A stretch of 64,000 bases of DNA from Albugo candida (GCA_040437565.1 JBDOQK010000001.1:992001-1056000), one strand, 5' to 3'. Shown: positions 1 to 11,896, numbered from the stretch's first letter. Program-made: numbers and translations. Notes: generated by a model not told the origin, from the letters alone.

Positions 1-800
1 TTCTGTGATGTTATTGTACTTATTCCGTTGCATTTATTCAGACCAATCGGAGACCACGCGTTCCAGGAATTTATGGAGGATGGTCTAAAACGTTCCCGTA
101 ATTTTATTTTATTTATTCTCTTATATTCATTTGAATCAATCAGAGGTCACAATTGCTATTTATTTATAGAGGCAGGTGGCTGATTACAGAAGATGTGCTG
201 GCTGAATAATGATCCCCTTTGTGACCAAAGCCTCGATAAAACAAATGTCTGAAGTGGCTGCCGCCAGATTTTGATTGGATCATTTCTGCATTCGTGATAT
301 CACTATTCTACTTCTTCTATCGGGAGCCTGAATCCTATAACTTATGTCCTTATAGTATGTTCCTTTGCTTGGCATCTCTGAATCTATACCGAGGCCTCCT
401 GTCACCTGCTAAAAAAGCTTTGCTGTTCATATGCAATGCTGAGTGATGGAGTGATTAAGTTGTGTACATTCAGTGGATGGCACATAAAAGCACTATGCGC
501 ACTCATCAAAAATCAAATGCAAGTCTCACTGCGTGAATGCTATCGCGTTTTTTCTTACAATGAAGCAGGTGGAGAGGATGTTAAATAGAGGCGTTGATAC
601 CCCTCCTGGTATGAAACATGACAGTCTGAATGTGCTAGTTTTCGCAAGTGGTACGACAAATAGGATATCATCACATTGGTCAGGAAATCTTGTTTGTTGA
701 ATACACATGTCAATCCCTTGATCAATTCCCAACCAATTATGAGAGGATAACAAGTTAGAAAGATACAAAAGGGCAGGTTTGTTACCAATAGCAATGAACT
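1..800 (+). other. Left-edge region without a firm gene
   Basis: No gene can be supported here. Two open stretches on the + strand could be final exons of a gene entering from the left. The first runs from base 1 to a stop near 183 and is mildly protein-like. The second, about 240-446, is rich in hydrophobic residues (FVISLFYFFY near its start) but has no start codon. Intron-like GT..AG spans exist between them (for example a 46-nt span starting near 115), but no splice model gives a convincing protein. The rest is AT-rich intergenic DNA. Confidence 0.2.
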
Positions 801-871
801 GCGCCGTCGGGGAATTGAACCCCGACCTCATCCTTGGAAGGGACGAATCCTAACCATTAGACCAACGGCGC
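801..871 (-). tRNA. tRNA-Gly (anticodon TCC)
   Basis: On the minus strand this 71-nt stretch folds into a full cloverleaf. The acceptor stem GCGCCGT pairs perfectly with ACGGCGC, there is a short D arm, and a 5-bp anticodon stem closes a seven-base loop CTTCCAA that presents TCC. A 5-bp CGGGG/CCCCG T stem closes the loop TTCAATT. There is no intron and no encoded CCA, as expected for a eukaryotic nuclear tRNA gene. It lies about 600 bp downstream of the 3' end of the neighbouring ankyrin gene. A truncated copy at 3279..3339 is an assembly duplicate. Confidence 0.93.
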
Positions 872-1472
872 TTGATTAACGCAGGCTGGTTATAAGTTAT
901 CATATAATAAAAACACTGTCTATCAAGTCAAAAGTCGCTGCTTGAACAAGCGACAGCTCCAAGTGTTCCAGACGACGTGCATTAAGTGTTCAATCAAGTT
1001 AATTATCAAAGTACTGATTCATCTCAAAATATTGAGACATAGAACTTTCAGTGAATGTTTTCATCTTGCAGAAGAATGCTTAATCGGACATTTAGCAAAA
1101 CTGTTACATTTATATATCATCGTTAGCAAGCAAGGGTACTCAAGTACATGTCGTAGTCGACCTGAATAAAGATGTATATGTTGGAAATGGCAATGGTATT
1201 GAGTAGCTTGGGACTTTTACCAAAACTCGAGGATCTAATACATCAATTCGAAACATTATAACACAAAAATTGTACTACCTCGTTAGTGTGCTACATTTGC
1301 CCTGGCAGAGTAACTTCGGTTCTAGGTTCAGCACTCAGAACGAGGATATGCGTTTCCCGAATTAGCAGAATGTGCCACACATTTACGTATTTTCGTACAA
1401 ATTCAGTTCCAAAAGCCTGCAGTATATGAACGCCAAAATCTATAACTTAACACGTGCTCACTCTTGCGCTCG
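872..1472. other. Intergenic, nothing recognised
   Basis: About 600 bp between the tRNA and the 3' end of the ankyrin gene (repeated at 3340..3940). Open frames are short and show no protein-like composition. No RNA gene or repeat was recognised. Confidence 0.6.
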
Positions 1473-3178
1473 CTATTGCTTCCCGATACTATCAAGTCTC
1501 TCCATCTCATGAATTTGCTTCTTAATTCGCCTCGACTCCCAATCAAGAAGACTCCGTAACAACGACACAACATCCTGTGCCACTTCGATGCCAAAATGGA
1601 TAGCTAGACCGACGGGATACGATTTGAGTGCTCCTTGGATATCTGCCATTTGACGCATTTTCACAATAAGGTCAGAATCCAATGGTGCTTGTGCGTCATT
1701 TACCAAAAGTCTTTGGTATGAAACACTGTCTCGCAAGAGCGCCAATCGACTTGCGGAAGGCTTGACACTTGACGGAATGCTGACGGTCGACAACACATTG
1801 TCGATAGCGCTGGATAATATCTCATCAATCATTTGGATTCCTTGGTGGACAACGCGATTCGGCTGGTACGGCGCTTCATATCGTAAATATTGCAATCGAC
1901 GTTCCCACATGGTACAATCGGGTAGAAAGGTTGCAATGTTGCGTAGAAGAGGACGTGGAAGATGTAAGGTTCGATGCATGAGACTGCTATATTGCTTCCA
2001 ATGAGAAGCCAGATACGATTGCCGAATACCGGCACGTCGAAGGAGATACAAAGCGGATAGACGAACGAGCTCATAACAGCGTTGACGGCGAAGTCCTTGT
2101 CGCATTAACCGAAGCTGATTCTGTGTCAAAAAAATGAGAAATGCAAGAATTGAGGAGACAAAAGCGACGTACGCCAACGCTGATTTTAAGGAATAAATCC
2201 ACATGTCCTCGACGATGTGCTGTTTCAGCAGCTGCTTTCCCCCGATCATCCTTCAAGAAGATATCGGCACCCGCCGTTAACAAAGCTTCAACTGCTTCGA
2301 CATGTCCTCGCTTGGAGGCTAAGATGAGAGCCGTGCTTCCTTGTCTCTACAAAGAGCTGATGAGACTTTTTCAAACACGTTAAAAGCTTCATATTCAACC
2401 GTTTGTTGGTTGACGTCTGAGCCTGCATCGATCAATCTTTTGGCTATATTCGCATGCCCGCGTTGGGAAGCCAGCATCAGTGATGTCATACCCTCATTCT
2501 ACACGTCAAAATGAGATCAACAGCACACACTTCGCGATTGAAAACGTACATTGGCCGTACAAACATCGACACCACGCTTCAAAAGGTACTCAACGACGTC
2601 GTCTCGCCCTTCCTGTGCAGCTCGCATGAGCGGTGTAGTACCTTTCCGGTTAGTGTAATTTTGTTGTGCCCCACACTCTAAAAGCACATGCACTACACCA
2701 AGGTGGCCAAAATGAGAAGCAGGGATCAACGCCATATTTCGGGAATCTTGATTCGCGCCATGATCTACCAGAAATTGTGCCATTTTGGACGATCCTTTTT
2801 GTGCCGCTAGTAGTAACGCGTAGGTTCTCTTCTCCTGGAAATATGCTTAGCGGGCAAAACAACAGGTAAAATGAAGTCACATACATTGTGTTGATTGACG
2901 TCCGCTCCAGCTTGCAGCAGTGTAGAACACAAACTGAATTGATTCGATTTGACTGCAATCATCAACAACGTCAAGCCGGATGTATCTTCTGCTTTGATAA
3001 GCCGTTTCACCAACTTGGAATGCATCTCGTCTTGCATCATAAACTTGAGAAATCTTATTGTGTCATCCACTTTGTGATCTTTTGCCCAAGAAAATATCAT
3101 CATCTGCAAATCTTCCAAGCTGTCATCGGTCAATCCAAGCGCCAGAGACGAAGGAACGTCAAAGAATCCAAAATCACA
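1473..3178 (-). CDS. Ankyrin-repeat protein, truncated first assembly copy
   Basis: This is the 3' part of the ankyrin gene described at 3941..6225, base for base the same as far as I can see. It is cut at its 5' side by the N gap and has the same stop and the same four introns. It ends where the gap begins, inside the exon before the first ankyrin unit. It is best read as the same locus assembled twice and should not be counted as a second gene. Confidence 0.7.
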
Positions 3179-3278
3179 NNNNNNNNNNNNNNNNNNNNNN
3201 NNNNNNNNNNNNNNNNNNNNNNNNNNNNNNNNNNNNNNNNNNNNNNNNNNNNNNNNNNNNNNNNNNNNNNNNNNNNNN

Positions 3279-3339
3279 GGAATTGAACCCCGACCTCATC
3301 CTTGGAAGGGACGAATCCTAACCATTAGACCAACGGCGC
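3279..3339 (-). tRNA. Truncated duplicate of the tRNA-Gly
   Basis: Identical to 811..871. The last ten bases of the tRNA (its 3' acceptor side) are missing because the N gap begins there. It is an assembly copy of the tRNA at 801..871. Confidence 0.75.
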
Positions 3340-3940
3340 TTGATAAACGCAGGCTGGTTATAAGTTATCATATAATAAAAACACTGTCTATCAAGTCAAA
3401 AGTCGCTGCTTGAACAAGCGACAGCTCCAAGTGTTCCAGACGACGTGCATTAAGTGTTCAATCAAGTTAATTATCAAAGTACTGATTCATCTCAAAATAT
3501 TGAGACATAGAACTTTCAGTGAATGTTTTCATCTTGCAGAAGAATGCTTAATCGGACATTTAGCAAAACTGTTACATTTATATATCATCGTTAGCAAGCA
3601 AGGGTACTCAAGTACATGTCGTAGTCGACCTGAATAAAGATGTATATGTTGGAAATGGCAATGGTATTGAGTAGCTTGGGACTTTTACCAAAACTCGAGG
3701 ATCTAATACATCAATTCGAAACATTATAACACAAAAATTGTACTACCTCGTTAGTGTGCTACATTTGCCCTGGCAGAGTAACTTCGGTTCTAGGTTCAGC
3801 ACTCAGAACGAGGATATGCGTTTCCCGAATTAGCAGAATGTGCCACACATTTACGTATTTTCGTACAAATTCAGTTCCAAAAGCCTGCAGTATATGAACG
3901 CCAAAATCTATAACTTAACACGTGCTCACTCTTGCGCTCG

Positions 3941-6225
3941 CTATTGCTTCCCGATACTATCAAGTCTCTCCATCTCATGAATTTGCTTCTTAATTCGCCT
4001 CGACTCCCAATCAAGAAGACTCCGTAACAACGACACAACATCCTGTGCCACTTCGATGCCAAAATGGATAGCTAGACCGACGGGATACGATTTGAGTGCT
4101 CCTTGGATATCTGCCATTTGACGCATTTTCACAATAAGGTCAGAATCCAATGGTGCTTGTGCGTCATTTACCAAAAGTCTTTGGTATGAAACACTGTCTC
4201 GCAAGAGCGCCAATCGACTTGCGGAAGGCTTGACACTTGACGGAATGCTGACGGTCGACAACACATTGTCGATAGCGCTGGATAATATCTCATCAATCAT
4301 TTGGATTCCTTGGTGGACAACGCGATTCGGCTGGTACGGCGCTTCATATCGTAAATATTGCAATCGACGTTCCCACATGGTACAATCGGGTAGAAAGGTT
4401 GCAATGTTGCGTAGAAGAGGACGTGGAAGATGTAAGGTTCGATGCATGAGACTGCTATATTGCTTCCAATGAGAAGCCAGATACGATTGCCGAATACCGG
4501 CACGTCGAAGGAGATACAAAGCGGATAGACGAACGAGCTCATAACAGCGTTGACGGCGAAGTCCTTGTCGCATTAACCGAAGCTGATTCTGTGTCAAAAA
4601 AATGAGAAATGCAAGAATTGAGGAGACAAAAGCGACGTACGCCAACGCTGATTTTAAGGAATAAATCCACATGTCCTCGACGATGTGCTGTTTCAGCAGC
4701 TGCTTTCCCCCGATCATCCTTCAAGAAGATATCGGCACCCGCCGTTAACAAAGCTTCAACTGCTTCGACATGTCCTCGCTTGGAGGCTAAGATGAGAGCC
4801 GTGCTTCCTTGTCTCTACAAAGAGCTGATGAGACTTTTTCAAACACGTTAAAAGCTTCATATTCAACCGTTTGTTGGTTGACGTCTGAGCCTGCATCGAT
4901 CAATCTTTTGGCTATATTCGCATGCCCGCGTTGGGAAGCCAGCATCAGTGATGTCATACCCTCATTCTACACGTCAAAATGAGATCAACAGCACACACTT
5001 CGCGATTGAAAACGTACATTGGCCGTACAAACATCGACACCACGCTTCAAAAGGTACTCAACGACGTCGTCTCGCCCTTCCTGTGCAGCTCGCATGAGCG
5101 GTGTAGTACCTTTCCGGTTAGTGTAATTTTGTTGTGCCCCACACTCTAAAAGCACATGCACTACACCAAGGTGGCCAAAATGAGAAGCAGGGATCAACGC
5201 CATATTTCGGGAATCTTGATTCGCGCCATGATCTACCAGAAATTGTGCCATTTTGGACGATCCTTTTTGTGCCGCTAGTAGTAACGCGTAGGTTCTCTTC
5301 TCCTGGAAATATGCTTAGCGGGCAAAACAACAGGTAAAATGAAGTCACATACATTGTGTTGATTGACGTCCGCTCCAGCTTGCAGCAGTGTAGAACACAA
5401 ACTGAATTGATTCGATTTGACTGCAATCATCAACAACGTCAAGCCGGATGTATCTTCTGCTTTGATAAGCCGTTTCACCAACTTGGAATGCATCTCGTCT
5501 TGCATCATAAACTTGAGAAATCTTATTGTGTCATCCACTTTGTGATCTTTTGCCCAAGAAAATATCATCATCTGCAAATCTTCCAAGCTGTCATCGGTCA
5601 ATCCAAGCGCCAGAGACGAAGGAACGTCAAAGAATCCAAAATCACAGGTCGATAGTCGACTTGTATCACAAATCGCAGCCGTTGACAATGTGGTACGAGG
5701 AACATCTTCATCATCAGTTCCAATGTCATCGGTAGCATATCGTGAGTTCCCACGCGTTGTAGAGGAAACGGAGACCGGTAGAAGCAGCGATGACAGGGAC
5801 GCAAACTGAATAAACTCTTCCATCGATAGCTCTCTCGAAATTTCATTGATTCTCGCATCTGTGAGCGAGAAAATTGAGCTCTCCTGCGTCCCACCTTCTC
5901 GTACTGGTAAGATGGCGGTATCAGATGTGCTTTGTCTCGTGTCGACCGCGAACGCTGGTGGCTCTACGATTGAATGTACGTTTGGTTGTGACAGAGCATT
6001 TGTCACTGAGAAAGCAGGCGAATTATTGTCTTCATGAAGAGGATACGACGTTCTTCTCTCGATAACTGATTCTTGTCCTGCTTGCGGATTTTGTTGTGTG
6101 CTAATCTCTTGCTGATTGTTCTCGGCAGCATCCTCTCCGATTTGCGCGGGAGAAGCGTCAATTCGAGCTCTTTTCCATGGAGGGAATAAAAGAGAATCTT
6201 GATTCTTGTTTGGGTTTTCGTCCAT
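3941..6225 (-). CDS. Ankyrin-repeat protein, about 692 aa
   Basis: Function is unknown; ankyrin stacks bind partner proteins. Five exons are joined by introns of 50, 51, 53 and 52 nt, and the exons add up to exactly 693 codons. The first 230 residues are polar and low in structure (start MDENPNKNQDSL). About six ankyrin units follow, with recognisable cores such as GLTLLMIAVKS, TTPLMRAAQEGRDDVVEYLL, MTSLMLASQRGHANIAKRL and STALILASKRGHVEAVEALL. The last 220 residues are a helical, Arg/Leu-rich tail without a known domain. A hydrophobic stretch that seems to follow the ankyrins in an unspliced reading is the translated 52-nt intron (4589..4640) and is not a membrane segment. The reading frame is open upstream of the chosen ATG as far as the gap at 6315, so a longer N-terminus is possible. 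Confidence 0.8.
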
Positions 6226-7993
6226 CTTATGCGGCACTTTTCTGTTTCTTATTACGACCGCAAAGCTTCCAAGGAATCTACGTGGCCTTTCTAACAATGG
6301 ATGAATGTTGTCATNNNNNNNNNNNNNNNNNNNNNNNNNNNNNNNNNNNNNNNNNNNNNNNNNNNNNNNNNNNNNNNNNNNNNNNNNNNNNNNNNNNNNN
6401 NNNNNNNNNNNNNNTCTTATCAGCATCAAAAATGATAATATGCATTCGGAAAGGTTATCGAATATGGAGTCATAGAGAATCTTACTTGTATAGAGGGGTA
6501 TTATTAGATACAGGTGAATGCATATTGATAATCCAAGGTTGATGGAAAATAACTTTGGATTAAGGAATGAACCTTTCTCGAGCAATTTTAGCGGATAAAC
6601 GGATCACGGATAGACGGATGTGGGCAGATGATTGCAACTTGAATGAGGCTTGAGTAATTTCTCAAAGTTTTTGCAAGCAGTAGCTTTCATGGTTGAAGAA
6701 AAGATCAATTCGCTATATTTTTGATTAAATGTAGCTCCATTTGCTGAACATAATTGGATAAAATATGCAAATTGAAGTTGACATTGAAGTTGAAGCGCGT
6801 CAAATGTTTTGACTCAACACACATTCTGCCTTTATGTCTTTGATCACTAACATTTTCCATGATATTTGCGGTGTCTAATCATAACTAGGAAACGTTGTGC
6901 CTAAGGACGCATGTACCTACGGGTCGGTAGTATGTGCTTGAACAGATTATATCGGCGCTTCCTTTGATTTAAGCAGTTTAACGTGGTGCTTTACACATGA
7001 AAAAAGCGACCATGTCAACAGAGAGTTGCATTACAAGTCTTGCAAAGCGTCCATCTATCATGTTCCATGGTGCCGACGCTGGGCTGACGTACCGCTTCGA
7101 CAATTTACCCGATCACGGCTTTGCTTGAATGAATGTTGCATGCAAACATTTCGCGGTCATATTGCACCATTATACACATTCAAGCGACACTTATAGCGAT
7201 TCAATTCCAGCGGATGGTTATGTCCGATGACATAGAGTTGCCTCGCGGAATTTCGACACAGTGCTTTGCGCAAAGAACTATGTCATAGCTGAACTATTGT
7301 GACGCATTGCTATAAAGAGCCTTCTTCAAGCTTCAGTACTTCATCTGGGCGTCTGTCATGGTTCCATAACAAAGCTCTCTTGCATGCTGTTTCCTCACGT
7401 AAGTCAGTACACACAACACTCGAGCAACGCTTGGGGCGTTACAAATCGGACACTTATCATACGGTTGAGATCAGCGTGATCTCATCTCAGCTTTATTTCA
7501 ATTCCTTCTCATATACTGAAATGGCGTTACTGGATTTTGACTCACCAGTGCAAAAGACGGTGATCCCTAATAATCACTCTCACAGCTGTCAAATGATGCA
7601 GTCATCCGCGCCGAGCATATTTTTGAATCAGTCCTAATACAAAAACTTTTTCGTAAACAAAGCATGCGACCAGATTTGCAGCTCCGATTCCAACAAGCTC
7701 GCATCGATACGAGAATGGAAGCGGTATCTCAGGCAATCCGATCACATTGGTGCTACTTGCCACACGGANNNNNNNNNNNNNNNNNNNNNNNNNNNNNNNN
7801 NNNNNNNNNNNNNNNNNNNNNNNNNNNNNNNNNNNNNNNNNNNNNNNNNNNNNNNNNNNNNNNNNNNNTGATCTCATCTCAGCTTTATTTCAATTCCTTC
7901 TCATATACTGAAATGGCGTTACTGGATTTTGACTCACCAGTGCAAAAGACGGTGATCCCTAATAATCACTCTCACAGCTGTCAAATGATGCAG
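6226..7993. other. Intergenic region with two gaps
   Basis: About 1.8 kb between the ankyrin gene and the 3' end of the P5 ATPase, unusually long for this window. It holds gap 6315..6414, which has no flanking duplicate, and gap 7769..7868, which does. A 43-codon + strand frame at 6997..7128 begins with ATG but resembles nothing I know. Part of the stretch (7602..7768) is a duplicate of the ATPase 3' end. Confidence 0.5.
6315..6414. other. Assembly gap of 100 N without flanking duplicate
   Basis: One of only two gaps here whose sides are not copies of each other, so real sequence of unknown length is missing. The missing bases may include the 5' end or promoter of the ankyrin gene. Confidence 0.9.
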
Positions 7994-8160
7994 TCATCCG
8001 CGCCGAGCATATTTTTGAATCAGTCCTAATACAAAAACTTTTTCGTAAACAAAGCATGCGACCAGATTTGCAGCTCCGATTCCAACAAGCTCGCATCGAT
8101 ACGAGAATGGAAGCGGTATCTCAGGCAATCCGATCACATTGGTGCTACTTGCCACACGGA
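7477..8160. repeat. 292-bp flanking duplicate around gap 7769..7868
   Basis: Bases 7477..7768 equal 7869..8160, with 100 N between them. The first copy contains a fragment of the ATPase 3' end (stop at 7602) and its 3' flank. It is an unmerged contig overlap. Confidence 0.85.
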
Positions 8161-11100
8161 AAAGATCCGTCAACGCAGTAGGTTCGCCAAGGAAAATAAC
8201 GCCCAGGAATGCGAATACGAATGCAGCGTAGATCCAAAGGAAGCCATTACTCCACATAGGACGACGAAAATGAGCTCCCAAGCAGCACGTAAGCCCACTA
8301 GCCAATTGCTGAAAGCATGCAGTCACCCACAGACACGTACTTAAATGATTATCTTGTAATTCCCACCACTTGATGAGATTGATTCGATCAGGAGCAAATG
8401 GACAATACCACGACTGTGTCGTAAGATGATGCACACTGAGGATGAGGAAACAGGAATGGATGAGCACTTGTCCAACCAGAGAAAAGTAAAGAGGCGCTCC
8501 CAGCAAGTTTGAAGTTGGTCGCTCCCTACCGAGTGTCTGATGAGGTCGACATTGGATGATCCCGTAGAAAAGACCCATCAGAATGACACCATCAGAAAAT
8601 GTGAATGCCAATTGACCGATGAAAACGTTATTGGAATACATGACGAATCGCAATCCAATGCCAATGAGACCATACAGGATGATAAATCGAAGACTTGCAG
8701 AATAATTGGCTAATGTCGCTCGACCCTCAAGGCACAAAGTGACGACCGATTGAATCGAGTTACTGCTAGTGAAAGGAGCCACCACACAAGTTTTTGACCG
8801 CGTTAATGCCAAGCCCACATGAGCTGCTCGAAGAGCTCCGCAATCGTTCCCTCCATCACCACACATTCCCGTGACAACTCCAGCACGGCCATACCGTTCA
8901 ACACAATCCGCTTTACTCGCCGGTGTCATTCGACTAAAAATTCGAATTCGGAATAGCAACTGGTCCACCCAGTCCAGTTTCTTGAGTGCCTCAAACGCAC
9001 TACAAGTTACTGCAAGCTCCAGCACCGCTTCTTCTGACTCATAGAGCATCGATCTCACTTGTTCTGCTGTGAAAACCGCCTCAGTATCAATATCGCGCCA
9101 GACAAGCAGTTTTCCAGCCTTGGTTGACTCGATATCTGCGAGAATCACCTGTGCATTAGGCTCGAGGATGCCAACCGCGCGGGCAACGAAACAGCTCGTC
9201 ATTGAGTTATCACCCGTGAGCATTACTGGTCGAATATTTCCCTGTTTCAATGCAGCAACAGCTTTTTGCGAGTCTTTTTTCAGCTCATTTTGGAAAAGTA
9301 TTAATCCCAGCAAAGTCAAGCCGTTTTCAGCTGAGTTCCGATCGGAGCAAACCATGTCCAAGGTGTCGAGTTCCAGGCATTTATACGCGATGCCAAGCAC
9401 ATACAATCCATTTCTAGAAGAATCCTGCGCGATTGATCGATAATCAGAAGGGATCGATTCGGATATAGAAATCTCTTGTATCTTCTCGTACGATCCTTTG
9501 CAAAAAACAAAGCAATTTCCAGTGGATCTCTCTCGGACAATAACGCTCATTGACATTCTTTCGTGATCAAACTCAAACCGTTTGATGACTTGGAGCTCGT
9601 GCATCCGGTCAGTCGACAAGACCGAATCATTCTGATGGTCTTGGAGCAATGCCCAGCCGGTGTGTTTGAACATTTCCACTTCTACATCGTCTCCAGCAAG
9701 TTTTCCATCAACTGATACCACCGAATGACACGAGGCCATTGCGAACTGTAACGATGAACCATTCTCCACTTTGGCTTCCATGAATTTTGCTCGCGTCACT
9801 GGAAGAGTCGCCCAAAATTGAAGCCCCTGTTCTGTGATCGTGCCGGTTTTATCAAAGCAAAAGACTTGAATGATTCCGCAAAGAGGTAGACGAGCTGGTT
9901 CGAGACAGTACACGCCGGCATCAAAAAGACGTTGTCCAGTTCGTATGTGTCCTGCCGTGAGCACCACCGGAAGCAGCGGATTCAGCACGGCCGAGAACAT
10001 GAACACACCGTATATAAATGTGAAATACTTGCTCTCAAGAACGACGCCTCTGACCAAGAACCACATCGCCAAATACGCACATGCCAAGCCACAGCCTGCG
10101 AGAACCCATATGATCCATTGAAGCTCTTCTTGATACTTGAATCGAAGACGACGAGGCGATAAGATCATTTGGACCAGTTGCCCGCGACATGTTTGAGCTC
10201 TTGTGAAATAAACCAGCGCCACAATCTCCTGATCACCAGCCAAAGTTCTTGTCCCGGCAAAAAGCGTATGTTTCTTTCCGTTTCCATTCGGATAGTAGAA
10301 AACATTTTCAGGCTCATTGGAAATGGAAAATTTCTGCACCGGCATCGATTCTCCCGTCAGCGCTGACTCATCACAGACAACAGAGCCACGAAGAAGAACC
10401 ATATCGCATGGAATGTCCCAGTCTTGAACGACGCGAACGAGATCTCCGGGTACCAATTCCAAGCAAGAAATCAATTTCCACACTCCATCTCGAAGCACTG
10501 CGACAGTGTCGTTTTGATGACGCGTTAAATGAGCGACAGCGGACATTCGATGACGCTTTGTGATGATGTTGCTGATGAGTACAGCGATGATGACCACGAT
10601 GTTCAGGAATGCGATCACGACATAGCCGGTGAAGAACCATACAAAATAGCACAACAGCTGATAGACGTAAAAGAGCGAGCCAATCTCGTGAAGAAACAAT
10701 TCGAAAAGCGAAGGTATGCGAAGATGAAGCGTATTGGGGCCTAAAGTATCGATACGTCGCTGATATTCGCGCGTTGTGAGACCATAGTGGCCTTCCACAT
10801 GAAGCTGATGGATTGTATCGGGGAGAACAATGACGCCGGGAACAAATTTGCGCGCGAATTCATCGTAAATGTATCGAAAATGCTCCAATTCGATAAAGCG
10901 ATCGCCTTCCAAAGTAGTGTGGACCCGGACCGTTTCTTCCATGGATTTAAGACTGACCCACGACCCGTTTTCATCTGACCCGTTTGGTGGCCCGTGTATA
11001 CGTTTGGATACATGAACACACTCACACGTTTCCAATGGAGCTACATATCGGAACAAATTGGCGATTTTTGGTCGATAGAAAACCAAGATTGAGAGAGAAA

Positions 11101-11896
11101 CTGCATTGAGAAGCCAAATGACGATAAATGTTTTGATAAGAACCAAATTTGGATCGAGAAGACGTTGAGAGAATACACCGTTGTTGTCGCTAATGAGAAG
11201 GATAAGCGTCACATTCAAAAGTGCTACTGTCATCAAAGTAGTATACAGGGCGAAGGTACCATATGAGGAATTACTGTAACCAGTCTGAACCATGATGTCC
11301 ATCTGTTCCTGCATAGTGAACGCTTTATCGGAAATAAGCATTGTGTCGAGCGGTGGGCGGGTCCATTTTGATGGACTTTGGGACCGTCGCAGAATTGTTT
11401 GTCGGATGACGAAGTAAGCTTTGATGTGGCGCAGTAGAAACCATGTACACACTAACGCGATCGCTGCGATGAGGAAAACGTACAAAGCAGTGAGTGGAGG
11501 GGCGTACATATTTGAATATCGATAGTGCCGAGGGGGTGGGGAAAACACGCATTCTTTTTTCGCGGTTATGCGAAGTGTACCATCGGGTTGCATCAGAGAA
11601 AAACATTTGGCATTGAGAGGGAAGGAGGCATTGTTATTGCGAGGATTCTGAGGAGAAGTCCAATATTCAGAAGGCTGGTTCGAATTTTGTGCGAGAGATT
11701 GATTATAAATGAAAGCAGCGGTAGGGAATGTGCATTGCATCGTATGGTTAAGTGTTCCATCAGACTGAAATATAGACGATAATCGACATAGATGACTTGA
11801 GTTTGTATACCGAAATGTCGGCGTGAGGGGTGTATACATCTTGTGCGGGTAATCTACACGACGGGGTAAATTCCAGCCATGTTTGTAATATATCCC
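7994..11896 (-). CDS. P5B-type P-type ATPase (ATP13A family), N-terminus incomplete
   Basis: P5B ATPases sit in endolysosomal membranes, and the animal members ATP13A2/3 export polyamines from the lumen. At least 1,281 residues are read without an intron. Clear P-type hallmarks, in order: the actuator-domain motif TGES (in CDESALTGESMPV), the phosphorylated Asp in FCFDKTGTITEQGLQFW (the P5-style context), and the hinge MCGDGGNDCGALRAAHVGLA, which is diagnostic of P5. There are about ten membrane helices. The M4 motif reads NPLLPVVLT where P5B enzymes usually have PPALP. Ahead of the first helix (around residue 115) is a polar, probably lumenal region with two DGTL-containing units and NxT/S sites. 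The frame stays open past the first ATG (11839) into the gap at 11897, so the true start lies in or beyond it. Confidence 0.9.
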   Translation of the reverse strand, partial: GIYYKHGWNLPRRVDYPHKMYTPLTPTFRYTNSSHLCRLSSIFQSDGTLNHTMQCTFPTAAFIYNQSLAQNSNQPSEYWTSPQNPRNNNASFPLNAKCFSLMQPDGTLRITAKKECVFSPPPRHYRYSNMYAPPLTALYVFLIAAIALVCTWFLLRHIKAYFVIRQTILRRSQSPSKWTRPPLDTMLISDKAFTMQEQMDIMVQTGYSNSSYGTFALYTTLMTVALLNVTLILLISDNNGVFSQRLLDPNLVLIKTFIVIWLLNAVSLSILVFYRPKIANLFRYVAPLETCECVHVSKRIHGPPNGSDENGSWVSLKSMEETVRVHTTLEGDRFIELEHFRYIYDEFARKFVPGVIVLPDTIHQLHVEGHYGLTTREYQRRIDTLGPNTLHLRIPSLFELFLHEIGSLFYVYQLLCYFVWFFTGYVVIAFLNIVVIIAVLISNIITKRHRMSAVAHLTRHQNDTVAVLRDGVWKLISCLELVPGDLVRVVQDWDIPCDMVLLRGSVVCDESALTGESMPVQKFSISNEPENVFYYPNGNGKKHTLFAGTRTLAGDQEIVALVYFTRAQTCRGQLVQMILSPRRLRFKYQEELQWIIWVLAGCGLACAYLAMWFLVRGVVLESKYFTFIYGVFMFSAVLNPLLPVVLTAGHIRTGQRLFDAGVYCLEPARLPLCGIIQVFCFDKTGTITEQGLQFWATLPVTRAKFMEAKVENGSSLQFAMASCHSVVSVDGKLAGDDVEVEMFKHTGWALLQDHQNDSVLSTDRMHELQVIKRFEFDHERMSMSVIVRERSTGNCFVFCKGSYEKIQEISISESIPSDYRSIAQDSSRNGLYVLGIAYKCLELDTLDMVCSDRNSAENGLTLLGLILFQNELKKDSQKAVAALKQGNIRPVMLTGDNSMTSCFVARAVGILEPNAQVILADIESTKAGKLLVWRDIDTEAVFTAEQVRSMLYESEEAVLELAVTCSAFEALKKLDWVDQLLFRIRIFSRMTPASKADCVERYGRAGVVTGMCGDGGNDCGALRAAHVGLALTRSKTCVVAPFTSSNSIQSVVTLCLEGRATLANYSASLRFIILYGLIGIGLRFVMYSNNVFIGQLAFTFSDGVILMGLFYGIIQCRPHQTLGRERPTSNLLGAPLYFSLVGQVLIHSCFLILSVHHLTTQSWYCPFAPDRINLIKWWELQDNHLSTCLWVTACFQQLASGLTCCLGAHFRRPMWSNGFLWIYAAFVFAFLGVIFLGEPTALTDLFRVASSTNVIGLPEIPLPFSYRCELVGIGAANLVACFVYEKVFVLGLIQKYARRG

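Larger units (their letters stand above)
811..5646. repeat. 2.37-kb direct duplicate around a 100-N gap (assembly artefact)
   Basis: Bases 811..3178 and 3279..5646 are the same sequence at a constant offset of 2468, separated by 100 N (3179..3278). I saw a single mismatch (t at 876, a at 3344). The duplicate carries most of a tRNA and the 3' three quarters of the ankyrin gene. The exact 100-N spacer, the near-identity and the same pattern at eleven other gaps point to two contig ends that overlap but were not merged. The one mismatch could be an allelic difference. Confidence 0.85.

Noticed and set aside
4500-4720. A membrane helix in the first ankyrin protein (AYVAFVSSILAFLIFLT)
   Set aside because: This sequence is the translation of a 52-nt GT..AG intron and its edges; splicing joins the ankyrin part to the tail in phase without it.
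811-5646. A real tandem duplication of tRNA plus ankyrin gene
   Set aside because: Exactly 100 N between near-identical copies, and eleven other gaps show the same pattern; the 5' part of the gene exists only once.
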